Notes under the pieces: generated by a model
Database searches by the model: none
Told to the model about the DNA's origin: nothing
The model's input: the letters and a program-made list of their open reading frames with translations, nothing else
Program-made: the position numbers and the translations under genes
Shown: one piece after another, positions 40,704 to 48,712 of the stretch
Position numbering within the stretch: the stretch's first letter is position 1
Layout: each line of letters opens with the position of its first letter
Source of the DNA: Shouchella rhizosphaerae
Lineage (GTDB): Bacteria > Bacillota > Bacilli > Bacillales > Bacillaceae_D
Length of the DNA: 64,000 bases
Reading direction: 5' to 3'
Assembly: GCF_900142675.1 (NCBI RefSeq)
Contig: NZ_FRBS01000006.1
Coordinates: forward strand, 186,001 to 250,000

Positions 40704-42092
40704 ATGGCACATGCGTATTCTTTCCCGAAAGATTTTTGGTGGGGATCGGCTGTATCGGCAACGCAAATCGAAGGAGCTGCCAATGAAGGCGGAAAAGGAA
40801 AAAACATCTGGGACCACTGGTACGAACTGGAGCCAAACCGCTTTTTTGAAGAAGTAGGGCCGAGTGCAACGTCTGATTTTTATCACCGTTACCAAGACGA
40901 TATTGCGTTGATGAAAGCGATCGGGCATAATAGTTTTCGTTTTTCGATTTCATGGTCAAGGCTGATTCCAGGCGGCGAGGGAGAAGTGAATAAGGAAGCA
41001 GTCGCCTTTTACAACAATGTCATTGATGAGCTGATCGCTAATGGCATTGAGCCGTTTGTCAACTTGTTCCACTTTGACATGCCGTTTGAGCTGCAAGAAA
41101 AAGGTGGCTGGGAAAACCGCGAAGTGGTCGAATTGTATGCCCAGTATGCTGCTACTTGTTATGACTTGTTTGGCGATCGAGTGAAAAAATGGTTTACATT
41201 TAACGAACCGATTGTGCCAGTCGAGGGCGGCTATCTTTACGATTTTCACTACCCAAACATAGTGGATGCAAGAAGGGCATTCCAGGTCGCCTACCATACC
41301 GTTTTAGCCCATGCACTGGCAGTGGCGGCCTTCCGTACACGCTCTATCGAAGATGGAAAGATTGGCATCATCCTTAATTTGACGCCTTCATACCCGCGCA
41401 GCGACCATCTAGGGGATCAAAAAGCAGCCGCGATTGCCGATTTGTTTTTTAACCGCAGTTTTTTAGACGCTGTTGTCCTTGGTTCTTTTCCTAAAGAGCT
41501 TGTCGCCTTGCTTGATGAGTATGGGCAATTGCCTACCTATGAAAAAGAAGATGTTGCTCTGATTAACGCACAGCGGATTGACTTGCTTGGTGTTAATTAT
41601 TATCAGCCCCGGCGTGTAAAAGCAAAAGAACATCTGCCTAATCCCGCGTCGCCGTTTATGCCAGAATGGTTTTTTGACCATTATGACATGCCTGGACGGA
41701 AAATGAACCATTACCGTGGCTGGGAAATTTACGAAAAAGGCATTTATGACATTATGGTCAATTTAAAAGATAACTATGGAAACATTGAGTCGTTTGTATC
41801 TGAAAATGGCATGGGCGTACAAAACGAAGAACGGTTTATGGAAAATGGGCAAATTCAAGATAAGTACCGGATTGAGTTTATAAAAGGGCATTTAAAATGG
41901 CTCCACCAGGCGATTCAAGAAGGCTGCAATGTCCGCGGTTACCATTTGTGGACGTTCATGGACAATTGGTCATGGACCAATGCCTATAAAAATCGCTATG
42001 GATTCATTTCAGTCGATGTGCAAACGCAAAAACGGACACCGAAAAAGAGCGCGGAGTGGATAAAAGCAGTATCGCAGCAAAATGGGTTTTAA
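40704..42092 (+). CDS. GH1 6-phospho-beta-glucosidase
   Basis: Hydrolyses the phosphorylated disaccharide delivered by the PTS to glucose and glucose 6-phosphate. The 462 residues form a GH1 barrel: FSISWSRLIPGG, acid/base Glu168 in FTFNEP, nucleophile Glu367 in VSENGMG. In the loop that holds the 6-phosphate in this family (Ser, Lys, Tyr), the Ser is kept (NWSW) and the Tyr is kept (NRYGF), while the Lys position reads Asn with a Lys one place earlier (AYKNRY). The PTS genes directly upstream make a phospho-sugar substrate very likely. Closely similar to the second GH1 gene at 47315. Confidence 0.9.
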   Translation: MAHAYSFPKDFWWGSAVSATQIEGAANEGGKGKNIWDHWYELEPNRFFEEVGPSATSDFYHRYQDDIALMKAIGHNSFRFSISWSRLIPGGEGEVNKEAVAFYNNVIDELIANGIEPFVNLFHFDMPFELQEKGGWENREVVELYAQYAATCYDLFGDRVKKWFTFNEPIVPVEGGYLYDFHYPNIVDARRAFQVAYHTVLAHALAVAAFRTRSIEDGKIGIILNLTPSYPRSDHLGDQKAAAIADLFFNRSFLDAVVLGSFPKELVALLDEYGQLPTYEKEDVALINAQRIDLLGVNYYQPRRVKAKEHLPNPASPFMPEWFFDHYDMPGRKMNHYRGWEIYEKGIYDIMVNLKDNYGNIESFVSENGMGVQNEERFMENGQIQDKYRIEFIKGHLKWLHQAIQEGCNVRGYHLWTFMDNWSWTNAYKNRYGFISVDVQTQKRTPKKSAEWIKAVSQQNGF

Positions 42093-42102
42093 CGAGGGTT
42101 GA

Positions 42103-42136
42103 GAACGTAAAAGGAGTGTTCCTTTTGCGTTCTTTT
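42103..42136 (+). terminator. Terminator or attenuator before the PRD regulator
   Basis: GAACG-T-AAAAGGA and TCCTTTT-G-CGTTC pair over GTGT and are followed by TTTT. It lies between the glucosidase and regulator genes and would lower regulator expression. Confidence 0.8.
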
Positions 42137-42154
42137 CACAGGAAGGAGGGCATC

Positions 42155-44074
42155 ATGAATCAACGCTTACAATCAATTTTAAGAGAGCTGCTTGGCACAC
42201 AGGGGTACGTCACCAGCCGTTACTTGGCCAGCGTCAACCAAGTTACACCGCGGACAGTGCGTGAAGATGTGAAACAACTGCAAAGTGAGTTATCGCAAAT
42301 TCATGCTGGCATTGAATCCGTGCCTGGCAAAGGCTATAAGCTGACGATTGAAGATGAGGCGCAGTTCCGCCAATTTTTACAACGAGAAACGACGGGCAAC
42401 CACGGCGCCCCGATCAGCCCAGAAGAGCGAGTGACCTGGTTAATTCAGAAACTATTGCTAGCTGAAGAGTATATTAAATTAGACGACTTAGCTGATGATC
42501 TGTTTATTAGCAAATCAAGTTTGCAAAATGACTTAAAAAACGCCAAATTGATTTTAGCTAGGTACGGGCTTCAAGTTGCTACAAGGCCCAATTACGGTTT
42601 ATATCTTAAAGGTGATGAACTTAAGCGCCGGTTTTGCATGGCTGAGTATGTGTTTGAACGAAAAAACGTTGCGGCTGATTTAACAAGCCTGCAATTGACG
42701 GCGTTTATGAAAGAAGAACAATTGGCCGACATTTGGGACATTTTGGTGACGACGATGCAAGAAAATGGAGTCACGTTGTCTGATATTGCTATTAATAATT
42801 TATTTATTCATATTGTCATCGCCTTTAAACGAATCGAAGCAGGCCATCATATTTCCCTTTACCGAAAAGATATGTCGGATATTTGCAGCCAACATGAATA
42901 TTACGTTGCCCAAAAAATGATTGCCCGTCTTAACACGCATCTTGGGGTATCCTTTCCTGAAATGGAAATTGCTTATATTGCTATTCATTTATTAGGCACT
43001 CGCCTAGTTGCAGAAAACGAGCAAGCAAACGATAACTTAAAAAAAGTGTTTGATGATGAGTATTATAAGCTTGCCAAGGCTATCGTTGAGAAAGTGGAGA
43101 GGGAGCTCGATTTGAACATTGCAAATGACCAAGAGCTACTTGTTAGCCTTATGCTCCATTTAAAGCCCGCGATCAACCGTTACCGTTACGGCATGAATAT
43201 TCGCAACCCAATGCTAGCCGATATTAAACAGCATTATACGCTGGCCTTTGAAGCAGCTGTCATTGGCCAAGCAGTAATTAAAGATAAGCTTGGCATCAGC
43301 ATTGATGAAAACGAAATTGGCTACCTTGCCCTTCATATAGGAGCTGCCCTTGAACGCCGCAACCAACAAAAAGAACCGAAGCGCATCTTAATTGTATGCG
43401 CGTCGGGCAGAGGCAGCGCTCAATTATTAAAGTATAAATTAGAAGCCAATTTTAAGAAGCGGCTTTTTATTGTTGATACGACTGAATACTACCAAATCGA
43501 CCAAGCCGACTTAACAAATATTGATTTAATCGTCACTTCTATCCCTATTAAAAAAAAGATGCCAGTCCCTGTAGTAGAGGTGAATACGATATTAGGCACG
43601 GAAGACTTAGAACGAATTGAAATCCAGTTAAGACACGGTGACAGCTTGCTCTCTTATACCGAAGCAGGCCTTGTGTTTTTACAACAATCGCTCAAAAGCA
43701 AGGAGGACGTTCTCCGGTTTCTGGATAAACAATTACGAGAAAGAGGGGTGGTAAGCAAAGGCTTTTATGAAGCACTAGTGAAACGGGAAAATCTTGCCTC
43801 AACCGCGTACGGAAATTTAGTCGCGATCCCACACCCGATTACACCACAAACAGAAAAAACATTCCTAGCTTTTGTCACCTTAAAAGAACCGGTAAGCTGG
43901 AATGGAAAACCGGTCCAGTTGGTATGCTTATTATGTGTCAAACAAGGCAGCACCGAAGATTTAGAACGTGTCTATAACCAATTGCTTTATGTACTTGACC
44001 ATCGTGACATTGTCCAAGAGTGCATAAAGGCCGAGGAGGCAACCCGATTTCTCGCGGCCGTTTCACAGCGTTAA
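42155..44074 (+). CDS. LicR-like PRD transcriptional regulator
   Basis: A 639-residue PTS-controlled activator. Order: helix-turn-helix (about 18-60, VTPRTVREDVKQL), a second DNA-binding-like region with FISKSSLQNDLKNAK, PRD1 (FIHIVIAFKRI; IAIHLLG), PRD2 (LMLHLKPAINR; LALHIGAALERR), EIIB-like domain with the phosphorylatable Cys in IVCASGRGSA, and an EIIA domain with VAIPHPITP. Unlike the PRD protein at 3335, the EIIB Cys is present. GGAAGGAGGG lies before the ATG at 42155. Last gene of the operon, so it likely activates the IIB promoter through the inverted repeat at 38633. Confidence 0.9.
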   Translation: MNQRLQSILRELLGTQGYVTSRYLASVNQVTPRTVREDVKQLQSELSQIHAGIESVPGKGYKLTIEDEAQFRQFLQRETTGNHGAPISPEERVTWLIQKLLLAEEYIKLDDLADDLFISKSSLQNDLKNAKLILARYGLQVATRPNYGLYLKGDELKRRFCMAEYVFERKNVAADLTSLQLTAFMKEEQLADIWDILVTTMQENGVTLSDIAINNLFIHIVIAFKRIEAGHHISLYRKDMSDICSQHEYYVAQKMIARLNTHLGVSFPEMEIAYIAIHLLGTRLVAENEQANDNLKKVFDDEYYKLAKAIVEKVERELDLNIANDQELLVSLMLHLKPAINRYRYGMNIRNPMLADIKQHYTLAFEAAVIGQAVIKDKLGISIDENEIGYLALHIGAALERRNQQKEPKRILIVCASGRGSAQLLKYKLEANFKKRLFIVDTTEYYQIDQADLTNIDLIVTSIPIKKKMPVPVVEVNTILGTEDLERIEIQLRHGDSLLSYTEAGLVFLQQSLKSKEDVLRFLDKQLRERGVVSKGFYEALVKRENLASTAYGNLVAIPHPITPQTEKTFLAFVTLKEPVSWNGKPVQLVCLLCVKQGSTEDLERVYNQLLYVLDHRDIVQECIKAEEATRFLAAVSQR

Positions 44075-44349
44075 AGTGATTCGTGGCCGCAAAAGACTTT
44101 TCGGGGGTTCCATTCGTCTTCTAAACGACGACGTATGCAGGCGTTTGTCTACAGTCTGAAGCTGGGCGTACAGTTCAGCTTTTTTAGTACCCTCTATCCA
44201 AACTATACGACAGCGAAGCACTATTCCTAGTTCGTTGTACTATAAGTCGATAAGAGCTTTTACGGAGAAAATTACCCCATATTTGTCATAACCAGATCGA
44301 TCGACACTGTAGTATAATTTACATGTGTTGAGTTATTGGGGGTGAAAGC

Positions 44350-44955
44350 GTGGAAAATAAATCCTATTTAGATTTACGTGTCTTGCGCACCAGAAAATCA
44401 ATCCGAAATGCTTTTATTGCCTTGCTTGAAGAAAAGGAGTATAGCAAGATCTCGGTTAACGCCATTGCAAAGCGAGCTGAAATCAACCGTGTCACGTTTT
44501 ACTCACACTATAAAGATATTCATGATTTAGTCGAAAGCTTTTTAAATGAACTTCTAGCAGATATTCACCAAATTTTGACGGCTAAAGCGAATGTGGAATC
44601 TTACCAGCCAGGCATAGCACGGGATTCTTTGGTTTTGTTGCTCGAACATATTGCCGAGAATGCGCAAATCTATAAAGCATTGCTTGTGTCAAAACACATC
44701 CCTTTTTTTACCCCAAAACTAATGGAATTAATGCATCAACTAGTTGCTCATACGGAAGACTGTGTGAAGAAAGACGGGACGAATCGTTTTCTCGTATTTA
44801 AGACGCCGTCTGATATCTCAAGTTGGTATGCAACATCGGCGCTAGTTGGAACAATATTGATGTGGCTCGCCCACGATATGCCTTATGCGCCACAAGAATT
44901 AGCACAACAGCTCATTGATTTAAACCCATTTAAACCTGCAGAATCTCCCAGTTGA
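44350..44955 (+). CDS. TetR/AcrR family regulator
   Basis: A 201-residue regulator with the TetR helix-turn-helix (ISVNAIAKRAEINRVTFYSHYK, split here as about residues 34-56) and a helical C-terminal domain like DhaS-type proteins (MWLAHDMPYAPQELAQQL). It starts at GTG, after GGGGGTGA. The SDR gene follows 191 bases later in the same direction and may be its target. The 275 bases before it hold a TATAAT near 44311 but no gene. Confidence 0.85.
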   Translation: MENKSYLDLRVLRTRKSIRNAFIALLEEKEYSKISVNAIAKRAEINRVTFYSHYKDIHDLVESFLNELLADIHQILTAKANVESYQPGIARDSLVLLLEHIAENAQIYKALLVSKHIPFFTPKLMELMHQLVAHTEDCVKKDGTNRFLVFKTPSDISSWYATSALVGTILMWLAHDMPYAPQELAQQLIDLNPFKPAESPS

Positions 44956-45146
44956 TAACGTTATAAATTTTAATTGACATCATTGCCAAATGTGTTGTCT
45001 TATTTACAGTTTGGCCGAGATTGTTCATTGCCCCTTTCGTTGAAAACGCCTAACATGAATTTATAAAGGTTGTGTAGTCGTGGGAAAGTCGAATGCTTAC
45101 AAGAAAGCTTCGGACTTGTCTATGGCTAACATAAGGAGGGCTTTAC

Positions 45147-45908
45147 ATGAAACTTCAAGACAATGTGGCAGTCGTAACAGGCGCGGCTTCTGGCATGGGC
45201 GCAGCAATTGCAAAAGTATATGCGAGTGAAGGGGCAAAAGTCGTTGTCGCAGATTTGAATTTGGATGGAGCAGAAGCGGTTGTCAAAGAGATTGTCGATG
45301 CTGGTGGCGTTGCGACTGCGGTGAAAGTGAATGTCGCTGAGTTAAACGATGTAAACCAAATGATCGATCACGCTGTAAATGAATATGGCACGCTCGATAT
45401 TCTCGTGAATAATGCGGGCATTATGGATGGCTTTGAACCAATTGGCGATATTAGCGACGAAAGATGGGACCTTCTTTTTGACGTGAATACAAAAAGTGTT
45501 ATGCGCGCAACACGCAAAGCGCTTCCTCTTTTTTTAGAAAAAGGAAAAGGCGTGATTGTGAATGTAGCGTCTTCTGGCGGTCTTAATGGCGCTCATGCTG
45601 GCGCTGCCTACACTGCCAGCAAACATGCTGTTGTAGGCCTTACTAAAAATACAGGCTATATGTATGCAGAAAAAGGAATTCGCTGCAATGCCATTGCCCC
45701 TGGCGGTGTCGCAACCAACATTGCCGCAACTTTAAAAAACATTAACGAATTTGGCGCTAGTCGCTTGCAAGCGCCACGTGAGGTCATGCCTCGAGTTGGC
45801 CAAGCAGAAGAGATCGCACAAGTCGCGCTCTTTTTAGCATCGGACGACTCAAGCTTTGTTAACGGCACTGTTGTCACTGCAGATTCTGGCTGGAGTGCTG
45901 CTTTTTAA
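45147..45908 (+). CDS. Short-chain dehydrogenase/reductase
   Basis: A 253-residue classical SDR: NAD(P)-binding TGAASGMGAAIAK (about 11-23), NNAG in LVNNAGIMDG, catalytic Tyr155 and Lys159 in AAYTASKHA. The acidic residue in VVVADLNLDG after the second strand favours NAD+ over NADP+. AAGGAGGG precedes the ATG. Substrate cannot be assigned; it lies after a TetR gene and ends at a terminator, so it is probably an inducible single-gene unit. Confidence 0.9.
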   Translation: MKLQDNVAVVTGAASGMGAAIAKVYASEGAKVVVADLNLDGAEAVVKEIVDAGGVATAVKVNVAELNDVNQMIDHAVNEYGTLDILVNNAGIMDGFEPIGDISDERWDLLFDVNTKSVMRATRKALPLFLEKGKGVIVNVASSGGLNGAHAGAAYTASKHAVVGLTKNTGYMYAEKGIRCNAIAPGGVATNIAATLKNINEFGASRLQAPREVMPRVGQAEEIAQVALFLASDDSSFVNGTVVTADSGWSAAF

Positions 45909-45937
45909 GCGACTAGTGCATAAATCTAATAAATAGC

Positions 45938-45981
45938 AAAAGGAACGGTACCTGACGTTTATTTCATGGGCCGTTCTTTTT
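45938..45981 (+). terminator. Terminator after the SDR gene
   Basis: AAAGGAACGG and CCGTTCTTT pair with one bulge across a 22-base loop, then a T run. Confidence 0.65.
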
Positions 45982-46078
45982 ATATTTAAAGTATTGGAAA
46001 ATACAATGAAGGAGTCAACTAGAAAAAGACGAATGGAATAGAGAGAGAAAATACGAGAGAAGGAAAGGAGTGCATTCG

Positions 46079-46567
46079 ATGAAAAAAATTCACTATGATA
46101 TTGTCACTTTGCCCGCTTATCGAGCGATGGGGATGAAATGGAATGGTCCCTATTCAGATGTCAGTCAGTTAAAAGAAGTTATCCATACAATGGAACATCG
46201 AGTAGAAGAGTTAAAGGATGTCATAAATCCAAATATCCAGCTTGGATTATCGTATCATACTAGAAACGATGGCTTTGAACATTATTCGGTATTTGAAGTA
46301 AAACGCACACAGCCTCTCCTTGAAGGAATGGTAGAACTATACGTGCCTGAAATGACGTATTTCGTTACAACTCATCAAAAAGGAGAAATGATTGGCCAAA
46401 CGTACGAGCATATTCAGCAATGGTTAGCTGAGAGTGACTATAAACCTTTTCAAGATCCAAATAGACACTATTATGATCCATTGCCAATTAAGCATGAACG
46501 ATATCCAAAGGATCGAGATTTGCAAGATCCTCATTTTGAAATTTTTATCCCGATCACGACAAAATAA
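46079..46567 (+). CDS. GyrI-like/AraC effector-binding domain protein
   Basis: A 162-residue stand-alone GyrI-like small-molecule binding domain with no DNA-binding part: start IHYDIVTLPAYRAMGMKWNG, middle EGMVELYVPEMTYFVTTHQK, end HFEIFIPI. These domains bind drugs or other ligands and some hydrolyse cyclopropanoid toxins. AAAGGAG lies 8 bases before the ATG at 46079. Single gene; ligand unknown. Confidence 0.85.
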   Translation: MKKIHYDIVTLPAYRAMGMKWNGPYSDVSQLKEVIHTMEHRVEELKDVINPNIQLGLSYHTRNDGFEHYSVFEVKRTQPLLEGMVELYVPEMTYFVTTHQKGEMIGQTYEHIQQWLAESDYKPFQDPNRHYYDPLPIKHERYPKDRDLQDPHFEIFIPITTK

Positions 46568-46583
46568 ATTTGGTGTACTTCCC

Positions 46584-47075
46584 CTATCGTAATGAATTGG
46601 CGATTTTGATTAGTTCATCCACCTTATTATCCTTGTAGTGTGAGGCTAGTGCAATGATATAGGTTAACCCATCCTGTCTAAAGATTAAGAAATTGATGTT
46701 GGAATCAGGCATAATGAAATGATAGCCTGTAATATTTTTATTTAGTAATACTTCTTTAGCCCGTTTCTCACTTTCTAGATGTTTTTCCCCGACAAAAACG
46801 TTTATACTTAGTAATTCATTATTCGATTGGTCCATATAGTCGACTCTTAGTGAACCTTGATCAATCGACCCACCTTGAGTTGTGTAATGAATCGGTAAGT
46901 ATTGAGGTAAAACCACTTCAATCCCGTACAGGTAATTAAATTCTTGTACGGCTTTTTCAATTGGGAGAACGTCGCCTAAAGGTTTGTTTGGATCCGGGGT
47001 TAAAGGGTCCTCCACACCACCTGTAAATATAGAAATAACAACAAGTAATCCAGATAGAAGCTTGTTTAAAGTCAT
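46584..47075 (-). CDS. Secreted protein of unknown function (DUF4367-like)
   Basis: A 163-residue protein with an N-terminal signal (KLLSGLLVVISIFTGG) lacking a lipobox Cys. The mature part (about 25-163) has alternating beta-like stretches such as VDYMDQSNNELLSINVFVG and YHFIMPDSNINFLIF, recalling DUF4367 domains. CAGGAGAG lies before the start on the minus strand. It is convergent with the GyrI-like gene, 16 bases apart, and divergent from the glycan locus. Confidence 0.7.
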   Translation of the reverse strand: MTLNKLLSGLLVVISIFTGGVEDPLTPDPNKPLGDVLPIEKAVQEFNYLYGIEVVLPQYLPIHYTTQGGSIDQGSLRVDYMDQSNNELLSINVFVGEKHLESEKRAKEVLLNKNITGYHFIMPDSNINFLIFRQDGLTYIIALASHYKDNKVDELIKIANSLR

Positions 47076-47257
47076 AAAATCACTCTCCTGTAACGTTTAT
47101 TTTGAACCAATATAAACAAAGCATACACTTGGCGGTTGTTTTCAATTCGGCAAGCTCAGTCGTAACGATATCCAATTTAAACAGCAACGTTTTAGTAAGG
47201 GAACGGCATGGAAAAAACATGGTTCCATTGAAATTTTTAAAGGACAATTGTGATTTC

Positions 47258-47288
47258 ATGGAAGCGCTTTACAAGGAAACGCTATAAT
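47258..47288 (+). promoter_or_regulatory. Promoter with cre-like box at the head of the glycan locus
   Basis: TATAAT at 47283-47288 lies 27 bases before the GH1 start. ATGGAAGCGCTTTACA (47258-47273), a cre-like sequence with two mismatches to the relaxed consensus, covers the weak -35 region. Confidence 0.55.
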
Positions 47289-47314
47289 GAGGGCATTCGG
47301 AGGGAGGTTGAGGG

Positions 47315-48703
47315 ATGACAACGTATCGGTTCCCAAATTCATTCTTTTTTGGCACAGCAGCCTCAGCGACGCAAATGGAAGGAGCGGCTTCTAGAGGCGG
47401 AAAAGGGAAAAACATATGGGATTATTGGCATGAGCAAGAACCGGGGCGTTTCCACGGAGGAATCGGTCCGGAGGAGGCGTCCCATTTTTATGATCGTTAT
47501 CAGGAAGACATCAAGCTAATGAAAGAGATGGGTCACCATTCTTTCCGTTTTTCGATTTCATGGTCGCGGCTGATTCCAGACGGCGACGGAGCGGTCAATC
47601 AGGAAGCAGTGTCGTTTTACGAACATGTCATCGACGAACTGCTCGCCAACGGCATCGTTCCAATGGTGAACTTGTATCATTTCGATATGCCTCTGGCCCT
47701 CCAACAAAAAGGCGGATGGGAAAACCGCGATGTCGTGGATGCCTTCGCTCGGTATGCCCGTATTTGTTTTGATTGCTTTGGTGAAAAAGTCACCCATTGG
47801 TTTACACAAAACGAGCCAATTGTGCCAGTAGAGGCTGGTTATTTGTACAATATGCATTATCCCAATGTGGTTGATTTTAAGCGTGCTGTACAAGTGGCCT
47901 ACCATTCGATGCTGGCAAGCGCGAAAGGAGTAGCTGCCTTTCGGGCAAGCGAGCAAAAAGGGAAGATCGGGCTCATTTTAAATTTGACGCCTTCTTATCC
48001 ACGCAGTGATCACCCTGCAGACGTAGAGGCCGCGCGTATCAGCGACTTGTTGTTTAACCGCTCGTTTCTTGATCCGGCTGTCAAAGGGCATTATCCGTTT
48101 GCACTCGTTCGTTTAATCGCAAAATTGGGCGTTTTACCTGCGGTAGAAGACGGAGATGCCGAACTGATTCGCCAAAATACGATTGATTGGCTTGGAGTGA
48201 ATTATTACCAGCCCCGTCGTGTTAAGGCAAAGGAGCATTTGCCGAATCCAGCAGCCCCGTTTATGCCAGAGCATTTATTTGATCCGTATGAGATGCCAGG
48301 GAGAAAAGTGAACCCTCACAGAGGGTGGGAGATTTATGAAAAAGGGATTTATGATTTGCTTATTAATGTCCGTGACCATTACGGAAACATTGAGTGCTTT
48401 ATTTCTGAAAATGGCATGGGTGTCGAAGGCGAGGAACGATTTCGTAACGAGCAGGGGGTTATTGAGGACGATTACCGAATCGAGTTTATAAAAGGGCATC
48501 TCAAATGGGTCCATCAAGCATTGCAGGAAGGAGCCAATGTCCGAGGTTACCATTTGTGGACGTTTATGGATAACTGGTCATGGTTGAATGCTTACAAGAA
48601 CAGGTACGGCTTGGTTGCCGTCGATCTTGAAAAAGGTGGCCATCGAACCATCAAAAAAAGCGGCTGGTGGCTAAAGAACGTCATCGAGCAAAAAAGGTTT
48701 TAG
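47315..48703 (+). CDS. GH1 beta-glycosidase, paralogue in the glycan locus
   Basis: A 462-residue GH1 enzyme strongly similar to the one at 40704 over its whole length: FSISWSRLIPDG, acid/base Glu167 in FTQNEP (usual Phe replaced by Gln), nucleophile Glu365 in ISENGMG, and the same loop NWSWLNAYKNRYG. GGAGGGAGG precedes the ATG. No PTS gene is near; it heads a locus of alpha-mannosidases, GH85 and ABC permeases, nine bases before a GH38 gene. By sequence a 6-phospho-beta-glycosidase; by context it may instead cleave the core Man-beta-1,4-GlcNAc left after mannose trimming. The sequence does not settle this. Confidence 0.85.
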   Translation: MTTYRFPNSFFFGTAASATQMEGAASRGGKGKNIWDYWHEQEPGRFHGGIGPEEASHFYDRYQEDIKLMKEMGHHSFRFSISWSRLIPDGDGAVNQEAVSFYEHVIDELLANGIVPMVNLYHFDMPLALQQKGGWENRDVVDAFARYARICFDCFGEKVTHWFTQNEPIVPVEAGYLYNMHYPNVVDFKRAVQVAYHSMLASAKGVAAFRASEQKGKIGLILNLTPSYPRSDHPADVEAARISDLLFNRSFLDPAVKGHYPFALVRLIAKLGVLPAVEDGDAELIRQNTIDWLGVNYYQPRRVKAKEHLPNPAAPFMPEHLFDPYEMPGRKVNPHRGWEIYEKGIYDLLINVRDHYGNIECFISENGMGVEGEERFRNEQGVIEDDYRIEFIKGHLKWVHQALQEGANVRGYHLWTFMDNWSWLNAYKNRYGLVAVDLEKGGHRTIKKSGWWLKNVIEQKRF

Positions 48704-48712
48704 GAGGGAAAA

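Noticed and set aside
44075-44349. Gene or structured RNA between the LicR-like and TetR genes
   Set aside because: Nothing with an SD or coding pattern; only a TATAAT near 44311 and an imperfect inverted repeat around it.
47102-47287. Plus-strand 61-codon frame before the GH1 gene
   Set aside because: No SD, and it covers the -10 box and cre-like sequence of the GH1 promoter.
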